Assembly: GCA_030432255.1 (NCBI GenBank) | Contig: JAUIHS010000021.1 | Coordinates: 1 to 64,000 of the forward strand | From: Phycisphaerae bacterium | GTDB taxonomy: Bacteria > Planctomycetota > Phycisphaerae > Phycisphaerales > UBA1924 | Direction of reading: 5' to 3' | DNA length: 64,000 nt | Shown here: in pieces, positions 17,850 to 27,072 of the stretch | Position numbering within the stretch: position 1 is the first letter of the stretch | How the letters are laid out: each line of letters opens with the position of its first letter | Position numbers and translations under genes: made by a program | Notes under the pieces: generated by a model | What the model was told of the DNA's origin: nothing | Database searches by the model: none | The model's input: only the letters and a program-made list of their open reading frames with translations

Positions 17850-18532
17850 TGAATCGACTGTGGAACGTTGCCGCGATCGGCCTGCTGGTCGGTCAGGCGG
17901 ATGCGCAGAGCCTCTTTGAGGCGGACGCCCCGGTCGCGATCGAAGGTCGTCCGACGACGGGGCCCGCGCCGGAACTGAAGGCGGTCGGGCTGTACGTGAT
18001 CGAACCGCCGGAGCCGCGGGTCTTCCAGGAAAACGACCAGATCACGATCATCGTGAGCGAACGCAACAAGCTGGAGCGTTCACAGACGCTCGAGACTGAG
18101 AAGGACTACCAGATCAATGCTGCCGTCGAGCAGTTCATCGATCTGACCAAGTTGCTTGAAGCCCGGCTCAACGTACAGGAAGAGAGCGACGAACTTCCGA
18201 TGATCGGTGCCGGCTTCTCCACCGAGACCGAGAACGAAGGAACCTACGAGCGCGAAGATACCCTGACCGCTCGCGTGACCGCACGCGTCGTCGAGGTGAA
18301 GCCCAACGGCATCCTGCTCATCGAGGCACGCACCACCACGATCACGGATGAAGAGATGCAGACCATCACCCTCGCCGGTTTCTGCCGCCAGGAGGATGTG
18401 ACCATCGCGAATACCGTGCAGTCCAACCAGCTCTATGACATGACGCTCAACATCCAGCATGACGGCCAGGTCCGCAGCGCAGCGAAGAAGGGCCTGATCC
18501 CCAGTTTCCTCGACGCGATCTTCGGCTTCTGA
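17846..18532 (+). CDS. flgH: Flagellar L-ring protein FlgH
   Basis: The 228-residue protein shows FlgH features: ENDQITIIVSERN near residue 62, a central LTARVTARVVEVKPNGILLIEA segment read as V-x-P-N-G-x-L-x-I-E, and ITLAGFCRQEDV near 180, with the PSFLDAIFGF end. FlgH builds the outer-membrane ring. It has a signal peptide ending ADA-QS but no Cys in the first 30 residues, so the usual lipoprotein lipobox is missing. GGAAGGAG precedes the start, and the gene overlaps flgA by 4 bp. Confidence 0.9.
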   Translation: MMNRLWNVAAIGLLVGQADAQSLFEADAPVAIEGRPTTGPAPELKAVGLYVIEPPEPRVFQENDQITIIVSERNKLERSQTLETEKDYQINAAVEQFIDLTKLLEARLNVQEESDELPMIGAGFSTETENEGTYEREDTLTARVTARVVEVKPNGILLIEARTTTITDEEMQTITLAGFCRQEDVTIANTVQSNQLYDMTLNIQHDGQVRSAAKKGLIPSFLDAIFGF

Positions 18533-18544
18533 GGTGAGTGAGAG

Positions 18545-19639
18545 ATGACTTCCATGAAATCCATCATCGCCGGTACGCTCCTGATCATCGCGGCCCTTTT
18601 CCCCCGGCCGACGCTGGGCGTCAGCATCCAGGAACTCTCGCACCTCGAAGGTGAGGGAGAGTCAGAGTTGTGGGGGTACGGACTCGTGACCGGACTGCCG
18701 GGAACCGGCGACTCGTCGGAGTTCCTGCCCATGGCGCGGCAACTGGCGCAGCTCATGGAGAACGGCGGCAATCCCGTGCCGGACCTGTCCGAACTCGCCG
18801 GCGGACGCAGCGTGGCCATGGTCATGGTGACCTGCCGGACGCCCGCCAAGGGCATGCGCCGCGGGGACGCCTTCGACTGCTACGTCACCTCCATGCATAA
18901 TGCCAAGAGTCTTCGCGGCGGGCGCCTCTTCCTGACACCCCTGCTGGGTCCGACCCGCGGCGCGGGCGTGTACGCCTTCGCGCGGGGCGATATCACGATC
19001 GAAGGCACGGCGGAGACCACCGGCCGGGTCCGCGACGGCGCGAGTGTCGTGACCGATCATCGTCCGATGACCGTGCAGGCGGATGGGAGCGTGCGCCTCA
19101 TCGTCAAACCCGAATACGCCAACTGGACGACCACGCGCCTCATCGCCAACACGATCAACGACGATCAATCCGGAATCGACGATTCGCTGACCAACATCGC
19201 AAAGGCGGTGGATGAGCGGACCGTGGTCGTCTCGGTGCCCCGCGCCAACCTCGCGAACCCGGCACAGTTCATCGCACACATCCTCGCGATCAATATCGAT
19301 CAGTCCCTGCTGGAACTGCCTGCACGCGTGATCATCAACGAGCGGACCGGCACCATCGCGATGTCCGCTGATGTCGAGATCAGCCCGGTTGCCGTAACGA
19401 CCAGCGGGCTCCAGGTGACGATCCTGCGTCCGGAGATCCCGCCCACTCCCGAGGCGCCCCAGCGCATCGGTCGGCAGTGGACGGGCCTCGACACGATCGG
19501 GGATGAGCGAGGTGCCGCACGGCTGGAGGACCTGCTGCGCGCCATGGAGGCGCTTGACGTTCCCATCGAGGATCGCATCGCGGTTCTTCAGCAGATTCAC
19601 GACATCGGTCACCTGCACGCGGAGCTCATCTTCGAATGA
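18545..19639 (+). CDS. flgI: Flagellar P-ring protein FlgI
   Basis: The 364-residue product has a signal peptide (IIAGTLLIIAALFPRPTLG), then GYGLVTGLPGTGDS near residue 43, FDCYVTSMHNAKSLRGG, LTPLLG and the C-terminal VEISPVAVTTSGLQVTI segment, all characteristic of FlgI. It forms the peptidoglycan ring around the rod. Size and motif order are standard. The stop overlaps the next start (ATGA). Confidence 0.95.
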   Translation: MTSMKSIIAGTLLIIAALFPRPTLGVSIQELSHLEGEGESELWGYGLVTGLPGTGDSSEFLPMARQLAQLMENGGNPVPDLSELAGGRSVAMVMVTCRTPAKGMRRGDAFDCYVTSMHNAKSLRGGRLFLTPLLGPTRGAGVYAFARGDITIEGTAETTGRVRDGASVVTDHRPMTVQADGSVRLIVKPEYANWTTTRLIANTINDDQSGIDDSLTNIAKAVDERTVVVSVPRANLANPAQFIAHILAINIDQSLLELPARVIINERTGTIAMSADVEISPVAVTTSGLQVTILRPEIPPTPEAPQRIGRQWTGLDTIGDERGAARLEDLLRAMEALDVPIEDRIAVLQQIHDIGHLHAELIFE

Positions 19640-20046
19640 TCGAGGGCACACACCACATCACGGCCGAACCGACGTGGAAGCAGAAGCCGCTCACCAGCCA
19701 GTCAGCCGTCGAGCAACGTCAACCGGAGCGATTCCTGAGCGCGCTCCATCGCCAGGCCGAAGCGACTGACGATGGGGCAGAGGCCGCCCTCGATGCAGCT
19801 CGGGACTTCGTGGCCAACACGCTCGTCAAGCCCATCCTCAAGCAGATGCGCGAGATGAACCAGGCGGCGCCGCCATTCGCGCCGGGACCGTACGAGAAGG
19901 CCTTCGCAGGCATGGTGGATGAGCAGGTCGCGGACCGGATCGTCCGCGCGCAGCGCTTCGCCATCGTCGACAGGATCGCGGCAACCATGACGCCGCAGGA
20001 TTCAACCCATGGACCAGCATTGTCTTCTGGTGGAGTGGTGGCATGA
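19636..20046 (+). CDS. flgJ: FlgJ-like rod-binding protein without muramidase domain
   Basis: The 136-residue protein carries the rod-binding domain found at the N-terminus of FlgJ: FVANTLVKPILKQMRE near residue 58 and FAPGPYEKAFAGMVDEQVAD near 82, followed by a short tail. The muramidase half of enterobacterial FlgJ is absent, as in many non-gamma bacteria. It should cap or scaffold rod assembly. It overlaps flgI and the next gene by 4 bp each. Confidence 0.75.
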   Translation: MIEGTHHITAEPTWKQKPLTSQSAVEQRQPERFLSALHRQAEATDDGAEAALDAARDFVANTLVKPILKQMREMNQAAPPFAPGPYEKAFAGMVDEQVADRIVRAQRFAIVDRIAATMTPQDSTHGPALSSGGVVA

Positions 20047-20582
20047 CGGCAAGGAACACTGACGGCAGGTCCGCCCCGGCGGATCCGATGATCATCGAAC
20101 TCGAAGGGATCCTCGAGAGCCTCGGCGCACGGATGGCCGAGCTGGTGGAACTTGCAGGTTCCAGGCTCGATGCGATCCGGGCCGCGGCTCCGGCAGAACT
20201 TGCGCAGACCATCGGGCGCGAGAACGCGGTGGTGCAGGACATTGCCGAGATCGAGAAGCGTCGGGTTCGTGTGGTGGGGGAGTTGGCCCGGCGCTACGGA
20301 TCGAAGGCAGGAGTCAACACCACATTCACGTGGTTCGCCGATCGCATCGGCGGCAGTTCCGGCGAGCGGCTGCGAAGACTGGCACGAGGCTTGCGAGAGC
20401 GGATGGAGATGCTCACTCAGCTGAACGACACCGCTGCCCTGGCCACGAACGCACTCATCTCGCACATGCAGGGGCTGATGTCCCAGGTCGGCGCTCGACT
20501 GAGCCATGCCCGCACCTATGCACGAACCGGCGCCGTCCCTCCGGGGCCGGCGATTCTCTCATCCGTCGATGTGACGAGTTGA
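20043..20582 (+). CDS. FlgN-like flagellar export chaperone
   Basis: The 179-residue product is almost wholly alpha-helical with heptad-like patterns (ELEGILESLGARMAELVELAG, IAEIEKRRVRVVGEL, LTQLNDTAALATNALIS, quoted in parts). This, its size, and its position directly before flgK and flgL match FlgN, the chaperone for those two hook-filament junction proteins. No catalytic motif is present. The family call rests mainly on context and fold, because FlgN sequences diverge strongly. Confidence 0.65.
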   Translation: MTARNTDGRSAPADPMIIELEGILESLGARMAELVELAGSRLDAIRAAAPAELAQTIGRENAVVQDIAEIEKRRVRVVGELARRYGSKAGVNTTFTWFADRIGGSSGERLRRLARGLRERMEMLTQLNDTAALATNALISHMQGLMSQVGARLSHARTYARTGAVPPGPAILSSVDVTS

Positions 20583-20604
20583 AGCGCTCGACGCGGAGTC
20601 TCAC

Positions 20605-22335
20605 ATGGGTCTGACCAGCTCACTCCTCATCGGACAGTCTGCTCTCACCGCGAGCCAGGTGGCGCTGCAGGTGACGGGCAACAACCTCGCCAACGTGGCG
20701 ACGGTTGGTTACCACCGCCAGACGGTGGGCCTCTCCGCACTGTCCGGTCAGCAGGTTTCTGCGGGAATCTTCGTTGGCGGCGGAGTTGGTATCGGGGACG
20801 TCCGGCGGCAGATCGATCCTGCGCTGCAGGCCCGGGTTCGCGACAGCCTCGCGACGGAACAGGCCGCTCTCGTGGACCTCGAGATCGTCGGGCACCTTGA
20901 AAACGTGATGAATGAACTGACCGGCATCGACCTGTCCTCGGAGCTGATCGGTTTCTTCAACACGTTCTCAGAGATGGCGAACAACCCCGGTGCGGGCGTC
21001 ACCGGCGCGACGGTCGTCGAACAGGGGGTTTCACTTGCCAACCAGATCCGGGGAATGCGTCGCGAGTTCCATGCGCTGCGCGGGCAGGTCGACAACCAGT
21101 TGCGCACATCCGTGCTGCGAGCGGACGAACTCCTCTCCGAGATCGCGATGGTCAACCAGGCGATCACCGACTCCGAGATCGGTGACGGTGAGAATGGGGC
21201 GCTTCGTGACCAGCGGGATGCGCTGATCGATGAACTGTCGACGTACGTGGATGTCACCGTGCTGGAACATGATTCCGGATCCGTCGACATCCTCGTCGAC
21301 TCGGCCCCTGTCGTTCTGGGCAGCAGCGCCCGAGGCCTGAAGCTCGAATTCAAGACGATCAACAACGAACTCACCGCGCGTATCGTGACGCGCACGGACC
21401 AGGAGTCCATCAACATCACCTCCGGGCGCATCGGCGGCCTGCTCGCGCAGCGGGAGGGTTCGATCAACCGGACGATCGATGAACTGGACGATCTGGCATC
21501 CAACCTGATCTTCGAGGTCAACCGGCGACACGCGATCGGCAAGTCAGCACTCGCGGTGACCTCCACAACTTCCCTGCGCAGTGTGCCGCTGGCGGATCAG
21601 TCGCTGGCATTCAACGATCCTGCCAATGAGACATTTGCCGGCCTTCCGTTCCATGCCGTGGACGGCGTACTGAGCGTCGTGCTGCGGGACCAGAACGGCT
21701 TCGAGGCCACCACGGAGATCTCGATAGACCTCGATGGTCGTGATTCCACCGGTGCCGCTTCCTTTGCTGAGGACACGACCCTCGAGGATCTCCGTGATGC
21801 GCTTGACGCCATCGACAACCTGAATGCCGAGATACTCCCGTCCGGTCAGTTGAAACTGACGACTGATGCCGGGTACAGCGTCTCCTTCGGTGAGGACACA
21901 TCCGGCGTGCTCGCTGTCCTCGGTGTGCGTTCGTACTTCTCCGGCGAGAACGCTGAAGACATCGATGTGAACGAATCACTGAGGTCCCAGCCCGGACTGC
22001 TGGGACTCGGACACACCGCGGGTGGGAACGAAACAGTCCTGTCCATCGCCGCGCTGCGCGAAGACACGCTCGGTGCCCTCGACGGGCAGACCCTGTCCCA
22101 GTCGTGGCTGGGCACTGTCGAACGTGTCGCAGTGCAGGGCGCATCCGCGGCATCACGCGCCGAGGCACTCGGAACCGTCCGACTGAGTCTCCAGGCGCAG
22201 GAGTCGGCCATCGGCGGTGTCAGCGCTGACGAGGAAGCCGTCAACCTCATCAACTACCAGCAGCAGTACCAGGGTGCCGCACGGTTCATCGGTGTCATCG
22301 ATGAACTCACGCAGGTCCTCTTCTCATTGGTGTAA
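20605..22335 (+). CDS. flgK: Flagellar hook-associated protein 1 FlgK
   Basis: The 576-residue protein has the N-terminal helix SALTASQVALQVTGNNLANV followed by TVGYHRQ, the FlgK-type FFNTFSEMANNPG segment near residue 114, and the C-terminal EEAVNLINYQQQYQGAARF motif ending ...VIDELTQVLFSLV. It joins hook to filament. The length is normal for FlgK. The start has GCGGAG upstream. flgL starts 3 bp after its stop. Confidence 0.95.
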   Translation: MGLTSSLLIGQSALTASQVALQVTGNNLANVATVGYHRQTVGLSALSGQQVSAGIFVGGGVGIGDVRRQIDPALQARVRDSLATEQAALVDLEIVGHLENVMNELTGIDLSSELIGFFNTFSEMANNPGAGVTGATVVEQGVSLANQIRGMRREFHALRGQVDNQLRTSVLRADELLSEIAMVNQAITDSEIGDGENGALRDQRDALIDELSTYVDVTVLEHDSGSVDILVDSAPVVLGSSARGLKLEFKTINNELTARIVTRTDQESINITSGRIGGLLAQREGSINRTIDELDDLASNLIFEVNRRHAIGKSALAVTSTTSLRSVPLADQSLAFNDPANETFAGLPFHAVDGVLSVVLRDQNGFEATTEISIDLDGRDSTGAASFAEDTTLEDLRDALDAIDNLNAEILPSGQLKLTTDAGYSVSFGEDTSGVLAVLGVRSYFSGENAEDIDVNESLRSQPGLLGLGHTAGGNETVLSIAALREDTLGALDGQTLSQSWLGTVERVAVQGASAASRAEALGTVRLSLQAQESAIGGVSADEEAVNLINYQQQYQGAARFIGVIDELTQVLFSLV

Positions 22336-22337
22336 CC

Positions 22338-24374
22338 ATGACCTCGATTCCTCCCACCATCGCTCGTGTTCCCAACCAGCTTTCGGCTGCGTTCGTGCGC
22401 GCCAATGTGGGGCGAACGAATCTCGGGCTTCTGACGCTGCAGAATCAGCTCTCGTCCGGGCTGCGAATCCAGCGCCCCAGCGAGGATCCCGTGGGTGCGT
22501 CGCTGGTCTCCGTCATCGACGATCGACTCGATGTCGCCGGGCAGCGATTCCGCAATCTCCAGCACGGCACCAGCGTCCTCAACGCACTCGATGACCGCCT
22601 CGGCCAGGCCAATGACATGATCCTTGAAGCCAAGGCCATCGCCTCGTCCCAGATCGGTGCCACGTCCGATGCGGAAACCCGACTCGCCGAGTCATACGTC
22701 ATTGACTCCATGGTCAACGAACTCTTCAGCATGGCCAACGGTTCCATGGCCGGTGTGCACTACTTTGGCGGGGGCCGGACGGTCAACCCGCCATTCGAGA
22801 CCTTCAACGGCGGAATCCGATATGTCGGTTCCGGCAACGGCCTCTACACCGACCTCGGTGCCGACATCGACTTCCCCATCACGCTCGGCGGCGAACAGGC
22901 CTTCGGCGCACTTTCTGCGCGGGTCGAAGGGGACAAGGACCTCGATGCCGCGCTTCGACTCGAGACCCGCATCGAAGATCTTCGCGGCCCCGCCGACTTC
23001 TACTCCTCCGATGGCTCACTGACCGTCGTGATCGACAACGGTGCGCCGGACCCGCTGCGCGTGACCGTGGACCTGCGGGATGCCACGACGGTCGAGGATG
23101 TCACGCTGGCCCTGGAAGCCGCGATCCGCGAGGCCGACCCGGCAGCCTTGGGCGGGACCTACCCCAACGCCATCGGCGTCACCACAGATCGCATCGAGGT
23201 GACATCCATCTCCGGCGGCTACACCATTCGCTTCGAGGACGGTCCTGCTGGAGCAACGGCGAAGGCCCTCGGTATCGACAACTTCGACTTCAATTCCGGT
23301 TCACCCATCGCCACCGGCGGGGATCGTGACCTGAACCCCCGACTCTCGGAATTCACCACCTTCGGAAGCCTGCCGCCGTCGGTCGGCTTCGTTCCCGGCA
23401 CGATCCAGTTCACCAACGGCGATCGCACCGGGACGGTTGATCTCGACGTCAACATGACCGTCGGCGAGTTCCGCGATGCCGTCGCACGGCTGAACCTCGG
23501 CGTGCGGGTCGAACTCGATGACTCCGGTGACTCGATCAATGTCATCAACGAGGTCTCCGGCTTCCGCATGACCGTCGAGGAACTCGGTGGACTGACCGCG
23601 ACCTCGCTCGGCATCCGGTCCCTCCAGGGAACCACCCCGATCTCGGTGTTCAACGACGGCCGTGGCGTCGAGATCGTCGAGGACTATGTCGATCACACCG
23701 GTGCCACCGTGACCGGCTTCGACTTCCGGATCACCCTGACAGACGGCCAGTTCTTCGATGTCGACCTCCGGCAGGAGGACATCGTCAATGTGCAGACCGT
23801 GCTCGATCGAATCAATGATGCCGCCGCGACCAACGTGCCCCCGGTCGCAGGCTTCAACGCCGTGCTGACTCAGAACGAGAATGGAATCCAGCTGCGCGAT
23901 ACCACCGGTGGCGGCGGGACGCTGACCGTGGAGCAGTTGAACGGCTCATTCGCGGCTGACGACCTCGGCCTGATGAGCGGGACCTACACGGGCGGCGTGC
24001 CCACGACGATCCTCGCTGAGGACCGCGCCACCGTTCGAGTGGACAGTGTCTTCTCCGATCTGATCGATCTTCGTGACGCCCTGGCCAGCGACGATCAGTC
24101 TGGCATCACGTTTGCGGGGGAACGTCTGGAAGACGATGTGGATCTGCTGGCCTCGGCGCGTGCCGCGGCCGGGTCCCGTGCATCCAGGCTTGACGCTGCG
24201 ACGCGGCGGCTGGAGGACTCGGTGTTGCTTGACGAGACGGTTCGAAGCCGGATTCGCGACACCGACTACGTCAGCGCCGCAAGCGAGTTCAGCCTCCTGC
24301 AGGTCCAGTTGCAGGCGGGTCTTCAATCAGCGGCTCAGATTCAGTCTCTGAGCCTGCTCGACTTCCTCGGATGA
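22338..24374 (+). CDS. flgL: Flagellar hook-associated protein 3 FlgL, enlarged
   Basis: The 678-residue product has the flagellin-like N-terminus (NLGLLTLQNQLSSGLRIQRPS, then SEDPVGASLV) and C-terminus (DTDYVSAASEFSLLQVQLQ...SLSLLDFLG) of FlgL. FlgL is usually 300-420 residues; here roughly 350 extra residues form a repetitive middle with duplicated beta segments such as LRVTVDLRDATTVEDVTLAL and NMTVGEFRDAVARLNLGVRV. These look like surface-exposed domains. It is the second junction protein of the hook. A hairpin with 7-bp arms (24400-24406/24416-24422) follows the gene. Confidence 0.9.
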   Translation: MTSIPPTIARVPNQLSAAFVRANVGRTNLGLLTLQNQLSSGLRIQRPSEDPVGASLVSVIDDRLDVAGQRFRNLQHGTSVLNALDDRLGQANDMILEAKAIASSQIGATSDAETRLAESYVIDSMVNELFSMANGSMAGVHYFGGGRTVNPPFETFNGGIRYVGSGNGLYTDLGADIDFPITLGGEQAFGALSARVEGDKDLDAALRLETRIEDLRGPADFYSSDGSLTVVIDNGAPDPLRVTVDLRDATTVEDVTLALEAAIREADPAALGGTYPNAIGVTTDRIEVTSISGGYTIRFEDGPAGATAKALGIDNFDFNSGSPIATGGDRDLNPRLSEFTTFGSLPPSVGFVPGTIQFTNGDRTGTVDLDVNMTVGEFRDAVARLNLGVRVELDDSGDSINVINEVSGFRMTVEELGGLTATSLGIRSLQGTTPISVFNDGRGVEIVEDYVDHTGATVTGFDFRITLTDGQFFDVDLRQEDIVNVQTVLDRINDAAATNVPPVAGFNAVLTQNENGIQLRDTTGGGGTLTVEQLNGSFAADDLGLMSGTYTGGVPTTILAEDRATVRVDSVFSDLIDLRDALASDDQSGITFAGERLEDDVDLLASARAAAGSRASRLDAATRRLEDSVLLDETVRSRIRDTDYVSAASEFSLLQVQLQAGLQSAAQIQSLSLLDFLG

Positions 24375-24399
24375 CGAGGGAGATCGGGATTCAGGGTGT

Positions 24400-24422
24400 T
24401 CCACCCAGTCGGCCAGGGTGGA
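24400..24422. other. Hairpin after flgL, terminator not clear
   Basis: TCCACCC (24400-24406) and GGGTGGA (24416-24422) form perfect 7-bp arms with a 9-nt loop. No T-run follows, so it may be an attenuator or processing structure rather than a true terminator between flgL and fliW. Confidence 0.35.
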
Positions 24423-24500
24423 GCCATGACAGGAAGTCGGCCGCGACGTCCGCGGCGTTCCAGGATGGTTGGCCGGTGACAAAGAGCGGGAGTGTTCCCG

Positions 24501-24947
24501 ATGGATGTACAGACGACGAGATTCGGAACGGTTGAGATACCGGACGATCGCGTAATCACATTTCCCAAGGGCCTGTTGGGCTTCGGGCGGTTCACGAAGT
24601 ACTGCCTGTTTCAGCCCAACGATGATGCCTGCTTCTTCTGGCTCCAGTGCGTTGAGGAGCCGAGCCTGGCGTTCGTGATCACGGACCCCGGCATGTTCAT
24701 TCAGGATTACTCGGTCCCGATCCGCTCTGAGCAGATGGGTGACCTGGGCCTGGAGAAGCTGGAAGACGCGCAGGTCTTCGTGATCGTCAACAAGGTTGAT
24801 GAGACGTTGACGGCGAATCTCCAGGGGCCGCTGGTCATCAACACGCTCTCACGTGTTGGCGAGCAGTTCGTGCTCGCCGAGAAGAAGTGGACCACGCGTC
24901 ATGAGCTCCTGAACCTCAAGGAGCAGGCTCGGGCCGCCTCGGCCTGA
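24501..24947 (+). CDS. fliW: Flagellar assembly factor FliW
   Basis: The 148-residue protein has the FliW pattern: TTRFGTVEIPDDRVITFPKGLLGF (read in parts), FFWLQCVEEPSLAFVITDP and LTANLQGPLVIN. FliW binds flagellin and CsrA; when flagellin is secreted, FliW is freed to sequester CsrA and so relieves repression of flagellin translation. The ATG at 24501 follows CGGGAG; a GTG at 24492 is the alternative. It is followed by csrA and then the flagellins, the classic arrangement of this switch. Confidence 0.95.
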   Translation: MDVQTTRFGTVEIPDDRVITFPKGLLGFGRFTKYCLFQPNDDACFFWLQCVEEPSLAFVITDPGMFIQDYSVPIRSEQMGDLGLEKLEDAQVFVIVNKVDETLTANLQGPLVINTLSRVGEQFVLAEKKWTTRHELLNLKEQARAASA

Positions 24948-25073
24948 CGGTTGCGTCGGTCACCGGAGCGTGATCGACGGGACGCACAACCAAGTGTGTC
25001 GTGCCCGCCCTGTCTGCGGAGCACGGCCGGACCCCGGACGCGGAAACACGGTTCCACGGAAGGAGCTGACCGC

Positions 25074-25406
25074 ATGCTCGTGCTCTCACGTCAACGAGAC
25101 GAGACCATCATGATCGGCGATGACGTTGAAATCACCGTCGTCGACATTCGAGGCGACAAGGTCAGATTGGGCATCACCGCCCCGACCCGTATCGCAGTAC
25201 ATCGCAAGGAAGTCTACGAGGCCATCAAGGCCGAGAACGAACGGGCTGCCATGATCAACAGCCCGGACATCGATTCACTCAATCGTTCCGTCGGTTCAGA
25301 CCGCGCGGACAGGAAGCGGGCGCCGCTTGGAAAGGCGGCATCACTGAAGCAGCGTGAAGAGGCCAGGAATTCCGGCGCCAGCGACAGCAGGCGACGTCGG
25401 GCCTGA
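25074..25406 (+). CDS. csrA: Carbon storage regulator CsrA with long basic tail
   Basis: The first 62 residues are a complete CsrA: MLVLSRQRDETIMIGDDVEI, VVDIRGDKVRLGITAP, and VHRKEVYEAI with the RNA-contacting Arg of the VHR motif. Most CsrA proteins end near residue 60-75; this one has about 45 further residues that are polar and basic (SDRADRKRAPLGK, SDSRRRRA). CsrA represses translation by binding GGA motifs in leaders. The start at 25074 follows GGAAGGAG. It lies 127 bp after fliW and 72 bp before the first flagellin. Confidence 0.95.
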   Translation: MLVLSRQRDETIMIGDDVEITVVDIRGDKVRLGITAPTRIAVHRKEVYEAIKAENERAAMINSPDIDSLNRSVGSDRADRKRAPLGKAASLKQREEARNSGASDSRRRRA

Positions 25407-25478
25407 CAATCAAGGCACTCACACGATGACGAAGCATTCTCATTTCGAGTCTGACCACAGCAATCACGGAGGATTGCC

Positions 25479-27014
25479 ATGACACGTATCAATTCCAACG
25501 TCTCCAGCCTCATCGCTCAGGTGAACCTGAGTCGATCGAACGCAGACCTGGACACCAGGCTTGAGCGGCTGTCGACGGGACTCCAGATCAACCGCGGTGC
25601 GGACAATCCCGCCGGTCTGATCATCTCCGAACGACTGAGATCGGAGATCAGGGGCACCGAGCAGGGCATTCTGAATGCGGAGCGCGCCTCAAGCGTGATC
25701 TCCACGACAGAAGCGTCGCTCAACGAGGTGTCAGACCTGCTCAATTCGATCAAGGCGCTCATCGTCGAGTCGAACAACACCGGTGCCCTCTCCATCGAGG
25801 AACGCGAGGCCAACCAGCTCCAGGTGGACTCGGCCATCGATGCCATCACGCGCATCGCCAACACCGCGAGCTTCGGCGGGCTCAAACTGCTCAACGGTGA
25901 ACTGGAGTACATCACCAGCGGTATCGATGACTCCAATATCATCCAGACCCAGATCAACAGCGTCTTCTTCGGGAATCGTGACAACGTCCCCGTCGATGTC
26001 GAAGTGATCGGGTCAGCTCAGCAGGCCGGCGTCTACCTCCAGGGTACATCCGCCACACTCGGCGGCGGCGCCGATGGCGACCTGCCCACCTCAACCGTCT
26101 CGCTGCGCATCGCAGGACCGGACGGCGTCGAGGAACTGACGTTCGTCTCCGGACAGAGCCTCGATGACGTCGTCAATGCAGTCAACCTGTACACCGCCGC
26201 GACCGGCGTCGTCGCCTCACGGGCCAGCGCCGGCGATATCTCCTCGGGAATCATCTTCCGATCCTCCGACTACGGCTCCGAAGCCTTCGTGTCTGTCGAA
26301 GCCATCGCCGGTGGTCCCAACTTCAACTTCGGACGCATCCCCGGCGACAACCCGCCGCCGCTCGTCTGGGCCACCGCGGAAGCGGCCAATCGCGACGCCG
26401 GTAAGGACGTCGATGTCATCATCAACGGTGCCGTCGCGCGGGGGCGCGGCCTCGAAGTGGATCTGCGCTCACCCCTGCTCGACATGAGCATGCTTCTCGA
26501 CGAGACGTTTGCGACGACCGTCAGCGGTACACCGGAGTCATTCCATGTCATCGGCGGCGGATCGAAGTTCCAGCTCGGACCGCAGGTCAACGTGCAGCAG
26601 CAGGTCGATGTGGGTATCCAGTCCATGCACGCCGCGAGACTCGGTGGCAGCTACGTGGACACGCCGACCGGCAAGGTCCTCCAGTTCCTGACCAGTCTCA
26701 AGACGGGCAACGCGAACAACCTGGTGACGGGTGATCTCGAGAATGCCTCGGAGATTCTCGAGAGTGCGATCGACGATGTGACTCTGACTCGGGGCCGCCT
26801 GGGCGCCTTTGAGCGCAACGTGTTGCAGCCCAATGTCCGATCACTGCAGACGGCGCTGCAGTCGTTGACGTCGTCCGAATCCGTGATTCGTGATGCTGAC
26901 TTCGCGAAGGAGACCAGCGCGCTGACGCGTGCCCAGATCCTCTCTCAGTCCGGCACGACGATCCTCGCGACGGCGAATGCCAACGCCCAGAATGTGCTGC
27001 AGCTGCTCGGCTGA
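25479..27014 (+). CDS. Flagellin, paralogue 1
   Basis: The 511-residue protein has the conserved D0/D1 N-terminus (TRINSNVSSLIAQVNLSRSN, then RLERLSTGLQINRGADNPAG) and C-terminus (VIRDADFAKETSALTRAQIL...NAQNVLQLLG). The middle contains a flagellin insert module (ELTFVSGQSLDDVVNAVNLYT...TGV). It diverges more from the other two than they do from each other, e.g. SERLRSEIRG in place of SENLRAEKTA. Its ribosome-binding site ACGGAGGAT contains a GGA that CsrA could cover. Confidence 0.95.
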   Translation: MTRINSNVSSLIAQVNLSRSNADLDTRLERLSTGLQINRGADNPAGLIISERLRSEIRGTEQGILNAERASSVISTTEASLNEVSDLLNSIKALIVESNNTGALSIEEREANQLQVDSAIDAITRIANTASFGGLKLLNGELEYITSGIDDSNIIQTQINSVFFGNRDNVPVDVEVIGSAQQAGVYLQGTSATLGGGADGDLPTSTVSLRIAGPDGVEELTFVSGQSLDDVVNAVNLYTAATGVVASRASAGDISSGIIFRSSDYGSEAFVSVEAIAGGPNFNFGRIPGDNPPPLVWATAEAANRDAGKDVDVIINGAVARGRGLEVDLRSPLLDMSMLLDETFATTVSGTPESFHVIGGGSKFQLGPQVNVQQQVDVGIQSMHAARLGGSYVDTPTGKVLQFLTSLKTGNANNLVTGDLENASEILESAIDDVTLTRGRLGAFERNVLQPNVRSLQTALQSLTSSESVIRDADFAKETSALTRAQILSQSGTTILATANANAQNVLQLLG

Positions 27015-27045
27015 TCGGCGCAATCCCTACAACGTGATCCTCCCC

Positions 27046-27072
27046 GGCGGCCGCCCCTCGATGGGCGGCCGC
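27046..27072. other. Strong GC hairpin after flagellin 1
   Basis: GCGGCCGCCC (27047-27056) and GGGCGGCCGC (27063-27072) form a perfect 10-bp stem with a 6-nt loop, 33 bp after the stop. There is no clean T-run (TGTCGTTCTC follows), so terminator function is possible but unproven. Confidence 0.5.
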
